From assembly GCA_945867445.1 (NCBI GenBank), contig CAMBID010000055.1, forward strand, positions 1 to 6,061: a DNA stretch of 6,061 nucleotides, read 5' to 3'. The translations under genes were made by a program, and so were the position numbers. The DNA is from an uncultured Clostridia bacterium (lineage in GTDB: Bacteria; Bacillota; Clostridia; Oscillospirales; Oscillospiraceae). Positions 1-6,061 of this stretch are shown in pieces. The number at the start of each line of letters is the position of its first letter. The stretch's first letter is position 1. Below the pieces are notes generated by a model. It searched no databases. It saw nothing but the letters and a program-made list of their open reading frames with translations, and was not told where the DNA came from.

Positions 1-47
1 CGGCGCTTTCTTGATAAAAATCAAAGATTTTTATCAAGAAAGAGTAT
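1..47. repeat. Terminal part of a palindromic repeat element cut by the window edge
   Basis: Bases 7-41 form a perfect hairpin: TTTCTTGATAAAAATC, loop AAA, then the exact reverse complement. GC-rich CGGCGC lies on one side and AGAGTAT on the other. The whole stretch 1-47 matches the reverse complement of 1051-1097 at 46 of 47 positions, so it is the second copy of the element described at 1051-1208, with its outer end at about 47 and its body to the left of the window. There is no T-tract after the stem and the stem is almost pure A/T, so it is not a typical intrinsic terminator. The identity is seen directly. That it is the end of a mobile repeat is inferred. Confidence 0.75.
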
Positions 48-68
48 CATTCTCTCACGATATCCCCT

Positions 69-103
69 AAAAGGTCTCTTCTCCGCCGCGAAGAGACCTT
101 TTT
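69..103 (+). terminator. Strong rho-independent terminator of an upstream gene
   Basis: A 13-bp perfect stem is formed by AAAAGGTCTCTTC (69-81) and GAAGAGACCTTTT (90-102), with loop TCCGCCGC and a run of five T (99-103). This fits a terminator for a rightward gene that ends before the window. The A-run on the left arm could also let it work on the minus strand. It insulates the VanW-family gene from upstream transcription, so that gene should have its own promoter downstream of position 103. Confidence 0.85.
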
Positions 104-201
104 CATCCCCCTGTTTCCGTTTTGTCACCCTTTGTTTCCGATTTGTGGGGAATTCTCCGGGAAAACCCGGCAAACTGGGGACAGCATCCAAACTTTCACC
201 C
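104..201 (+). promoter_or_regulatory. Upstream region of the VanW-family gene with a 14-bp direct repeat
   Basis: Two copies of TGTTTCCGNTTTGT lie at 112-125 and 133-146, differing only at the N position. Their starts are 21 bp apart, close to two turns of DNA, which is the arrangement expected of a regulator binding site. A small hairpin CCGGG-AAAA-CCCGG follows at 157-170. I could not find a convincing -35/-10 pair with normal spacing, so the promoter is not located. The repeat is seen; an operator role is inferred. Confidence 0.35.
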
Positions 202-210
202 AAAAGGAGG
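202..210 (+). promoter_or_regulatory. Ribosome binding site that fixes the VanW-family start
   Basis: AAAAGGAGG lies 7 bases before ATG 218. The same reading frame stays open upstream to an ATG at 122, but that one has no purine-rich site before it and would add 32 residues of low-quality sequence read through the direct repeat. The start at 218 is therefore preferred. Confidence 0.85.
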
Positions 211-217
211 CCATTCC

Positions 218-1051
218 ATGGTGGACCCCAAGAACCGGCAGCTCCGCCCGCCCATTCGCCGGAGCTGGCTGCGGCTCCGGCTGGGCAAGGCGTACTACGC
301 CGCCCGCCGCTACGCCCTCTGGTGCTCCCCCAAGTACCGCTGGGCGAAAACGCGGCGGCAGGACTCCCTCCCCTGCCTTCAGGCCAGCCACGCAACGCCC
401 CTTCTCCGCCAGCTCCGGGGGGAGGATATGGAACTCCAGCGCAACAAGATCGTGAACCTCCGCCTGGCGGTAAAGCAGCTGGACGGGGTCGTGCTGCGGC
501 CCGGGGAGACTTTCAGCTATTGGCGGCTCATCGGGAAGCCCAGCGCGAGGCGCGGCTACCTTCCGGGCATGGTGCTCTTCCTGGGGCGCATCGGCAGTGA
601 CGTGGGCGGCGGGCTCTGCCAGCTCTCCAACCTTATCTTCTGGATGACCCTTCACACTGACCTCACGGTGGTAGAGCGCTACCGCCACTCCCACGACGTC
701 TTCCCGGACGCCCGCCGCACCCAGCCCTTCGGCACCGGGGCAACCTGTGCCTACCCCCACCGGGACCTGATGATCCGCAACGACACGGGCCAGCCCTACC
801 AGCTCCGCCTGCGAGTGGGGGAGGAAACCCTTGAGGGCGAGTGGCGGGCCATGACGCCGCCTGCCCACCGCTTTGAGATCCAGGAGCGGGACGCCCGGAT
901 GGACCAGGCCAGCTGGGGCGGCTACGTCCGCCACAACGCCATCTGGCGTCGGGTCTGGGACCGGAACGGGAACTTCCTGGAGGACCAGCCCCTCTTCACC
1001 AACGACGCCATCATGATGTACTCCCCCCTCCTGCCGGGGGAGGATGGGTAA
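218..1051 (+). CDS. VanW family protein
   Basis: This encodes a 277-residue protein of the VanW family (Pfam VanW, PF04294). The biochemical role of the family is unknown. VanW was named for an accessory gene in VanB-type vancomycin-resistance clusters, but most members are chromosomal and unrelated to resistance, and no vanA/B/H/X/R/S-type gene is seen here. The N-terminus (about 11-50) is strongly basic and aromatic, with no clear signal peptide or membrane helix. The VanW domain spans roughly 72-210. It shows NKIVNLRLA (76-84), LRPGETFSYWRLIG (93-106), the glycine/cysteine motif GGGLCQLSN (130-138), LTVVERYRHSHD (149-160) and DLMIRNDTGQPY (183-194). The spacing and wording resemble VanW itself, including the FW and HT residues after the GGG.CQ.SN motif. 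No G5 or peptidoglycan-binding repeats are present. The gene is monocistronic between a terminator and a repeat element, and its TAA stop shares a base with that element, so the last few residues may be altered. Confidence 0.9.
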   Translation: MVDPKNRQLRPPIRRSWLRLRLGKAYYAARRYALWCSPKYRWAKTRRQDSLPCLQASHATPLLRQLRGEDMELQRNKIVNLRLAVKQLDGVVLRPGETFSYWRLIGKPSARRGYLPGMVLFLGRIGSDVGGGLCQLSNLIFWMTLHTDLTVVERYRHSHDVFPDARRTQPFGTGATCAYPHRDLMIRNDTGQPYQLRLRVGEETLEGEWRAMTPPAHRFEIQERDARMDQASWGGYVRHNAIWRRVWDRNGNFLEDQPLFTNDAIMMYSPLLPGEDG

Positions 1052-1208
1052 TACTCTTTCTTGATAAAAATCTTTGATTTTTATCAAGAAGGCGCCGCTG
1101 TCAGCGTCGCCCTTTTGCGGCAGTCTGCCGCAAAAGCCGTCTCATAAGTTCTTGACGCGCCTGCGGCGCTATCAAAAGCTTTGAAAGCTTTTTATCAAGA
1201 ACTAGTAT
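1051..1208. mobile_element. MITE-like palindromic element with terminal inverted repeats
   Basis: The ends 1051-1072 and 1187-1208 are inverted copies matching at 19 of 22 positions, with a shared core of TTCTTGATAAAAA and outer bases ATACT/AGTAT. The interior is almost entirely palindromes: 1058-1090 (15-bp arms, loop TTT), 1091-1111 (8 pairs, one mismatch), 1112-1136 (11-bp arms CTTTTGCGGCA), 1157-1169 (GCGCC-TGC-GGCGC) and 1174-1192 (AAAAGCTT-TGA-AAGCTTTT). The last two sit inside a 9-bp inverted repeat, AGTTCTTGA 1147-1155 with TCAAGAACT 1195-1203, giving a three-way junction. It has no coding capacity. A second copy end lies inverted at 1-47. A TA dinucleotide occurs at each terminus, which would be compatible with TA target duplication, but the target site cannot be separated from the repeat in this window. 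A structured RNA or an intergenic REP-like element is the alternative. Confidence 0.6.
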
Positions 1209-1235
1209 AAAAACTGCCCCCGGGAGCCGTTGAAC

Positions 1236-1289
1236 AGCACCCCGCTTGCTGGACAGGATGCGATCCTGTCCAGCAAGCGGGGTGTTTCT
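1236..1289 (+). terminator. Perfect 22-bp hairpin, probable terminator of the VanW-family gene
   Basis: The arms 1238-1259 and 1263-1284 are exact reverse complements around the loop GCG. They begin CACCCCGCTTGC and end in a GGGGTG arm followed by TTTCTT. The T-rich tail is on the plus strand, so it best terminates rightward transcription coming through the repeat element. It is longer and more perfect than most intrinsic terminators, so an inverted repeat left by a mobile element is also possible. The minus-strand gene ending at 1411 has no clear terminator of its own, and this stem may block its transcript too. Confidence 0.55.
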
Positions 1290-1410
1290 TATGTCGATCA
1301 AGGAGCACCAAGCAAAAGGGATACGCCGGAATTTCAGCGACCGGTTGCAGGAACCATGATGCAAGAAAACTGAGCGATCGAGAAACAGAGCGGCGGTTTT
1401 CTGCGTCGCC
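1290..1410. other. Intergenic stretch with a tiny ORF, no assigned gene
   Basis: This lies between the long hairpin and the stop of the minus-strand LTA-synthase-like gene. A 22-codon plus-strand ORF (1291-1359) begins MSIKEHQAKGIRR and starts 6 bases after the hairpin arm, but no proper ribosome binding site precedes it. It could be the remnant of the 5' end of a larger gene or chance. The rest holds only short imperfect inverted repeats. I assign no function. Confidence 0.25.
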
Positions 1411-3420
1411 CTATTTCGCGCTGTGGCTCAGCCCCAGCTTCCGGTAGTAATCCTGCTCCAGGATCAGCCGGGAGTTGCTGAACATGCCGTTGATCTCCCG
1501 CTGGAGAGTCTTCACGTAATTCTCTGAGGCGTAGCGGCCCGGGGCTGGGGTGAAGGTGTCGCCGGCGGCGTCATAGCGGCCGGTCTCCGTCAGAAAGCTC
1601 CGGTCCGAGAGGACCACGAGACCCTCGGAATCCGAGAAGACGTCCCGGCCCATGAGGAGGCGGGAATCGTACTCCAAACCGAAGAGGTTGGAGAGGGTCG
1701 GCAAAATATCCAGGCTGGAGCAGGGCTTGGTCACATGGACGGGCTCGGTCATGCTGCCGCTCCAGAGGATGAGGGTGCTGCGGTAGACGTCAAAGCGCAT
1801 ATCCACGCTCTCCCCGCCGTTGAGCTCCGTCAGGGTCTCCTGCTCCAGGCCGTAGGGATAATGGTCGGCGGAGAGACAGATGACGGTATCCTCCAGATGG
1901 CCGGTCTCCTCTAAATACTGGATGGTATACTCCAGGGCACGGTCCAGCTCCATCTGGCAGGCCAAATATGCCCCTGCCGCCTCGCTGAGGCCCAGGTGGG
2001 CCACCTCGTCCCTGTGCTTGGCGGACATGGCGTTGCCCATGTAGTTATAGTTCATGTGCCCGCTGACAGTCATGTAGTAGGTGTGGAACGGCGCATCCCC
2101 CACATACTCCGGCAGCGTCAGCTGCATCATCTCAAGATCGGACTCCGGCCAGGTCTTTTTGACCTCCAGCCCGTTGCCCACGCCCTGGTAGTCGTAGCCC
2201 ATGTTGGGGTGGGACACGTCCCGGTTATAGTAGGTGTAGGTGTGGTCGTGGTAGGCCCGGGTGTCGTAGCCCAGGGCGCGGAACTGGTTCCCCAGGCAGA
2301 AGTAGAGCTCATTATTGCCCGCCCGGTACAAAGACCAGCAGCCGGATTTCGGGATGAGCCCCGTGCAGGCGACATACTCCCCATCGGTGGTGGAAGCCCA
2401 CCAGAGGGGGTTATAGAAGTTCTCAAAGACGAAGCCGGAGTTGGCCAGACGATAGAGGGTGGGGGTCACATCCTCCCGCACCGCGAAGCGGGAGAAGCCC
2501 TCTGCCGTAAAGAGGATCAGGTTCTTCCCGGCAAAATACCCGGTGTACTCGTTCTGCCGCGTGGGCGTCCGGGACGCGAACCACTCGTCCATCTTCCGGA
2601 GCGTTGCGTCATGGCCCGCCATCAGGGTCTCAAAGTCGATGTTCATCACGTTGTCCGCATAGACGATGGGCTCCGGCTCCTCCGGGCTCTCCGGCGGGAC
2701 CTCCGCGGAAATAGCGCCGCTGCCGGCGGCGCTGCCGGAGGACGCATCCGGCGTCTCCGCCCCGCCGCCCCGGGGGATACCCAGGAGCTGGCAGACGTCC
2801 AACCGCAGCGTGGTGAGGGCCCCGAAGCTCTCCACGGACTGCTCCGCGATGAACTCCTCCTGATAGAGGTACCGGGGCGAGAGGGCCCCCCGGTCGTCAC
2901 AGCCCACGGCCACTGCCGCCAGCAGCTGGACGGCCGCCGTGCTTCCTGCCGCCAGGGCGACGGCCTTTCCCGGCAGGGGGCCAAGCGGCAGATGCCGCCT
3001 GCCCCAGGCGAAGTAGGAAACCGCCGGGGCCAGAATCACGAGAAGGGGCAGCCAGGCCCGGGCCATGCCGCCCAGGGTCTCCCGCCAGAACTGCAGCACC
3101 TGCCCCGCCCCGCCCACAGAGTAGAGGGTCAGGAAGGTCCGGAAGACGGAGAAGTAGACCGCCTGGGCTCCCAGCCAGAGGGTCCCCAGCACCGTGAGGA
3201 TTCCGGCCAGGACGCGCCGTCCCCTGCCGGGGCAGAGGGCGCAGAGAACATCCCCCATGCCGCCGAAGGCCAGGGAGAAGAGCAGCACATAGAGGAAGTG
3301 CCCCTCCCCGCCGAAGGCGTAAAGGTGCAGCGTCAGCTCCTGGACCGTCACCGCTATGGGCAGCCACAGCCAGGGCAGGACGCCCCCCTCCGCCCGTTTC
3401 TCCCGTTTCCCATGCGCCAT
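1411..3420 (-). CDS. LTA synthase family protein (membrane-anchored sulfatase-fold phosphoglycerol transferase)
   Basis: This 669-residue protein has the LtaS/phosphoglycerol-transferase layout (COG1368, Pfam sulfatase). About five N-terminal membrane segments (roughly 14-36, 41-62, 69-92, 121-140, 152-173) are followed by a Gly/Ala/Ser/Pro/Glu-rich linker (about 217-252) and an extracellular catalytic domain (about 296-600). Expected active-site residues are visible by comparison with S. aureus LtaS: metal-binding E307 in TAEGF, nucleophile T344 in ASTTDGEY, H455 in TVSGHMNY, and D519-H520 in LSADHY. Family enzymes transfer glycerol phosphate from phosphatidylglycerol to build or modify envelope polymers. 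The exact substrate here is unknown and paralogues are common, so I give no gene symbol. ATG 3420 is chosen because it has an upstream GGAGAAGGGG site and because a strong promoter lies inside the longer open frame that starts at TTG 3498. The gene is divergent from groESL and convergent with the VanW-family gene. Confidence 0.9.
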   Translation of the reverse strand: MAHGKREKRAEGGVLPWLWLPIAVTVQELTLHLYAFGGEGHFLYVLLFSLAFGGMGDVLCALCPGRGRRVLAGILTVLGTLWLGAQAVYFSVFRTFLTLYSVGGAGQVLQFWRETLGGMARAWLPLLVILAPAVSYFAWGRRHLPLGPLPGKAVALAAGSTAAVQLLAAVAVGCDDRGALSPRYLYQEEFIAEQSVESFGALTTLRLDVCQLLGIPRGGGAETPDASSGSAAGSGAISAEVPPESPEEPEPIVYADNVMNIDFETLMAGHDATLRKMDEWFASRTPTRQNEYTGYFAGKNLILFTAEGFSRFAVREDVTPTLYRLANSGFVFENFYNPLWWASTTDGEYVACTGLIPKSGCWSLYRAGNNELYFCLGNQFRALGYDTRAYHDHTYTYYNRDVSHPNMGYDYQGVGNGLEVKKTWPESDLEMMQLTLPEYVGDAPFHTYYMTVSGHMNYNYMGNAMSAKHRDEVAHLGLSEAAGAYLACQMELDRALEYTIQYLEETGHLEDTVICLSADHYPYGLEQETLTELNGGESVDMRFDVYRSTLILWSGSMTEPVHVTKPCSSLDILPTLSNLFGLEYDSRLLMGRDVFSDSEGLVVLSDRSFLTETGRYDAAGDTFTPAPGRYASENYVKTLQREINGMFSNSRLILEQDYYRKLGLSHSAK

Positions 3421-3428
3421 CCCGTTTT

Positions 3429-3438
3429 CCCCTTCTCC
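3429..3438 (-). promoter_or_regulatory. Ribosome binding site of the LTA-synthase-like gene
   Basis: On the minus strand GGAGAAGGGG ends 8 bases before ATG 3420. The other in-frame starts upstream, ATG 3474 and TTG 3498, overlap the promoter -10 and -35 hexamers and so cannot be translated from that promoter. Confidence 0.7.
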
Positions 3439-3469
3439 CGGGCCTGCGGCCCGTCTTTTTTCTGGAACT

Positions 3470-3498
3470 ATCATAATAGCAGACGCCCTCCCTGTCAA
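3470..3498 (-). promoter_or_regulatory. Sigma-A-type promoter of the LTA-synthase-like gene
   Basis: On the minus strand there is TTGACA (3493-3498), a 17-base spacer, then TATGAT (3470-3475), a near-consensus vegetative promoter. Transcription should begin at about 3463, giving a leader of some 40 bases before ATG 3420. No operator-like repeat overlaps it, so expression is probably constitutive. Confidence 0.8.
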
Positions 3499-3587
3499 GG
3501 AAAGGGTCGTTTTCCGCCGAAAACGGGCGGAGCCGTCCCGCCGGAAATCCTCCCGGAGGGATTCACAACTTATTTACAAAATCCCTC

Positions 3588-3616
3588 TTTACAAATCGGG
3601 ACAGCTGTACTATGAT
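3588..3616 (+). promoter_or_regulatory. Sigma-A-type promoter of groESL
   Basis: TTTACA (3588-3593) and TATGAT (3611-3616) are separated by exactly 17 bases. The start site is expected near 3622-3624, which is the first base of the CIRCE element. A second TTTACA at 3573-3578 has no matching -10. Confidence 0.85.
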
Positions 3617-3623
3617 AGCGATG

Positions 3624-3650
3624 TTAGCACTCAGGAAGTTCGAGTGCTAA
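3624..3650 (+). promoter_or_regulatory. CIRCE operator (HrcA binding site)
   Basis: TTAGCACTC, nine bases (AGGAAGTTC), then GAGTGCTAA matches the CIRCE consensus with perfect 9-bp arms. HrcA bound here represses class I heat-shock genes, and its activity depends on GroEL, so the operon controls itself. The site lies at or just after the predicted transcription start, so it is also in the mRNA leader. hrcA is not in this window. Confidence 0.97.
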
Positions 3651-3702
3651 CGCCTGAAATACGTTCTCACTAAAAAATAAAAATATAAGGAGGAACCTAG
3701 CT

Positions 3703-3987
3703 ATGAAACTCACCCCGCTGGCTGATCGCGTCATCCTGAAAATGGTGGAGACGGAGGAGACCACCAAGGGCGGCATCATCCTCACCGGCTCTGCCAAGGA
3801 GAAGCCCACTGTGGCGGAAGTCATCTCCGTTGGCCCCGGCGGCAACGTGGACGGCAAGGAAGTCACCATGACCGTGAAGGTGGGCGACCGCGTCATCACC
3901 GACAAGTACGCCGGCACCAAGGTCACCCTGGAGGACACCGAGTACGTCGTCGTCCGTCAGCACGATATCCTGGCAATTGTCGAATAA
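3703..3987 (+). CDS. groES: Co-chaperonin GroES
   Basis: This 94-residue 10-kDa chaperonin is of normal length. It forms the heptameric lid that closes the GroEL folding chamber in the cytoplasm. The N-terminal strand MKLTPLADRVILK is typical. The mobile loop (about 16-34) carries the GGIILTG segment whose I25-I26-L27 contacts the GroEL apical domain. VGPGG (43-47) belongs to the roof region, and the protein ends VVRQHDILAIVE. AAGGAGG at 3687-3693 lies 9 bases before ATG 3703. It is the first gene of groESL, behind a sigma-A promoter and CIRCE, and so is expected to be heat-inducible through HrcA. No frameshift or missing key residue is seen. Confidence 0.98.
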   Translation: MKLTPLADRVILKMVETEETTKGGIILTGSAKEKPTVAEVISVGPGGNVDGKEVTMTVKVGDRVITDKYAGTKVTLEDTEYVVVRQHDILAIVE

Positions 3988-5804
<1,817 letters not shown>

Positions 5805-5862
5805 GCCGCCGCTCTGACCCTTGATTTTCCGATGATTCCCTGGAAAAAGCCGCCGATTCCCC

Positions 5863-5919
5863 ACACTTTTTAAGTGTTTTAGTTAACGGGCAGTGTGAGC
5901 TTACACACAACCTACACAC
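5863..5919. repeat. Cluster of ACAC/GTGT motifs downstream of groEL
   Basis: A weak palindrome ACACTT-TTT-AAGTGT at 5863-5877 is followed by GTGTG at 5893-5897 and two TACACAC copies at 5902-5908 and 5913-5919, which are 11 bases apart. The rest of 5805-5950 holds no gene. The first palindrome has a short T-run and could add weak termination. A protein-binding role is only a guess. Confidence 0.25.
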
Positions 5920-5950
5920 TTTGAGGATTCGGAAACGCTTCACATGGAAT

Positions 5951-5989
5951 AAAGACCCGGTATTCACATTTGTGGATACCGGGTCTTTT
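5951..5989 (+). terminator. Strong terminator of groESL, probably bidirectional
   Basis: AAAGACCCGGTAT (5951-5963) pairs perfectly with ATACCGGGTCTTT (5976-5988), and four further pairs including one G-T continue inward to the loop ATTT. The plus strand ends in TCTTTTG, a short T-run. On the minus strand the stem is followed by CTTTATTCC, so it could also end a convergent gene entering from the right. It lies about 147 bases after the groEL stop. Confidence 0.85.
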
Positions 5990-6061
5990 GTGTGTCAGAG
6001 ATAGTGGTTCATTTGAATCGCGATGCGCGCAGAACATCAGTCATACTACTCTCCCATTAAA
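5990..6061 (-). other. Right edge, possible 3' end of a convergent minus-strand gene (perhaps 5S rRNA)
   Basis: The minus strand reads TGGGAGAGTAG at 6056-6046. GGGAGAGTAG is a string seen near the 3' end of many Firmicutes 5S rRNAs, and the strong hairpin at 5951-5989 would then serve as the rRNA terminator about 45 bases beyond. The following bases (TATGACTGATG) do not match a consensus I can confirm, and the required 5' partner strand lies outside the window. A protein gene ending here is equally possible. No open frame of useful length is visible. Confidence 0.2.

Noticed and set aside
122..217. N-terminal extension of the VanW-family protein to ATG 122
   Set aside because: No ribosome site lies before 122, the extension reads through the direct repeat and a hairpin, and a strong AAAAGGAGG site fits ATG 218.
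218..1051. Vancomycin-resistance (van) cluster
   Set aside because: Only a VanW-family gene is present. No ligase, dehydrogenase, dipeptidase or two-component genes flank it, and the family is widespread outside resistance loci.
125..1087. 320-residue minus-strand open frame over the VanW-family gene
   Set aside because: The opposite strand has clear VanW motifs and a good ribosome site. This frame begins in the palindromic repeat and shows no family signature.
1051..1208. CRISPR array
   Set aside because: The repeats are inverted and nested palindromes, not evenly spaced direct repeats with unique spacers.
1101..1364. 87-residue minus-strand open frame
   Set aside because: It reads through the MITE-like palindromes and the 22-bp hairpin, with no ribosome site or homology I can recognise.
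1996..3615. 539-residue plus-strand open frame antisense to the LTA-synthase-like gene
   Set aside because: A shadow of a well-supported gene with all catalytic motifs. The composition is Gly/Pro/Arg/His-rich, and the frame runs through the promoters of both neighbours.
5936..5951. parS-like site (CGCTTCACATGGAATA)
   Set aside because: Only 12 of 16 positions match the Firmicutes parS consensus and the palindrome is broken at the centre. Probably chance.
5960..5979. DnaA-box-like TGTGGATAC and its inverted partner
   Set aside because: Both are arms of the terminator stem, each with a mismatch to the consensus, and there is no cluster of boxes or dnaA/dnaN nearby.
5990..6061. tRNA T-arm-like TTCAAAT on the minus strand
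   Set aside because: The flanking bases do not form a 5-bp T-stem and no acceptor or anticodon arm can be built.

Overview
The window looks chromosomal and comes from a GC-rich Gram-positive bacterium, probably a Clostridia member of the Oscillospiraceae type. This is inferred from several features together: strong AAGGAGG-type ribosome binding sites, a HrcA/CIRCE-controlled groESL operon, a lipoteichoic-acid-synthase-type envelope enzyme, a VanW-family protein and GC-rich codon use. The taxon is an inference. No rRNA or marker gene in the window settles it.

Layout, left to right. Bases 1-47 are the end of a palindromic repeat element that continues to the left of the window. A strong intrinsic terminator follows at 69-103. 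A VanW-family gene runs rightward at 218-1051. Its stop codon abuts a 158-bp palindrome-rich element (1051-1208) with terminal inverted repeats, which looks like a MITE. The first 47 bases of this element are an inverted copy, 46/47 identical, of the sequence at the window's left edge, so the VanW gene sits between two oppositely oriented copies. A perfect 22-bp hairpin (1238-1284) and about 120 bases of unassigned DNA separate this from a convergent gene at 1411-3420 on the minus strand. That gene encodes a 669-residue membrane-anchored sulfatase-fold enzyme of the LTA synthase family.

The LTA-synthase-like gene and groESL are divergent. Their intergenic region (3421-3702) holds two separate sigma-A-type promoters, one per direction, and a perfect CIRCE operator lying at the predicted groESL transcription start. 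groES (3703-3987) and groEL (4176-5804) encode the chaperonin and co-chaperonin. The 188-base gap between them is rich in potential hairpins. A strong, probably bidirectional terminator at 5951-5989 ends the operon. The last bases may hold the 3' end of a convergent minus-strand gene, perhaps a 5S rRNA, but this is weakly supported.

Functionally the window combines a heat-shock operon with two cell-envelope-related genes. I see no complete new defence or antibiotic-resistance system. The least ordinary signals are the repeat element flanking the VanW gene and the structured groES-groEL spacer.
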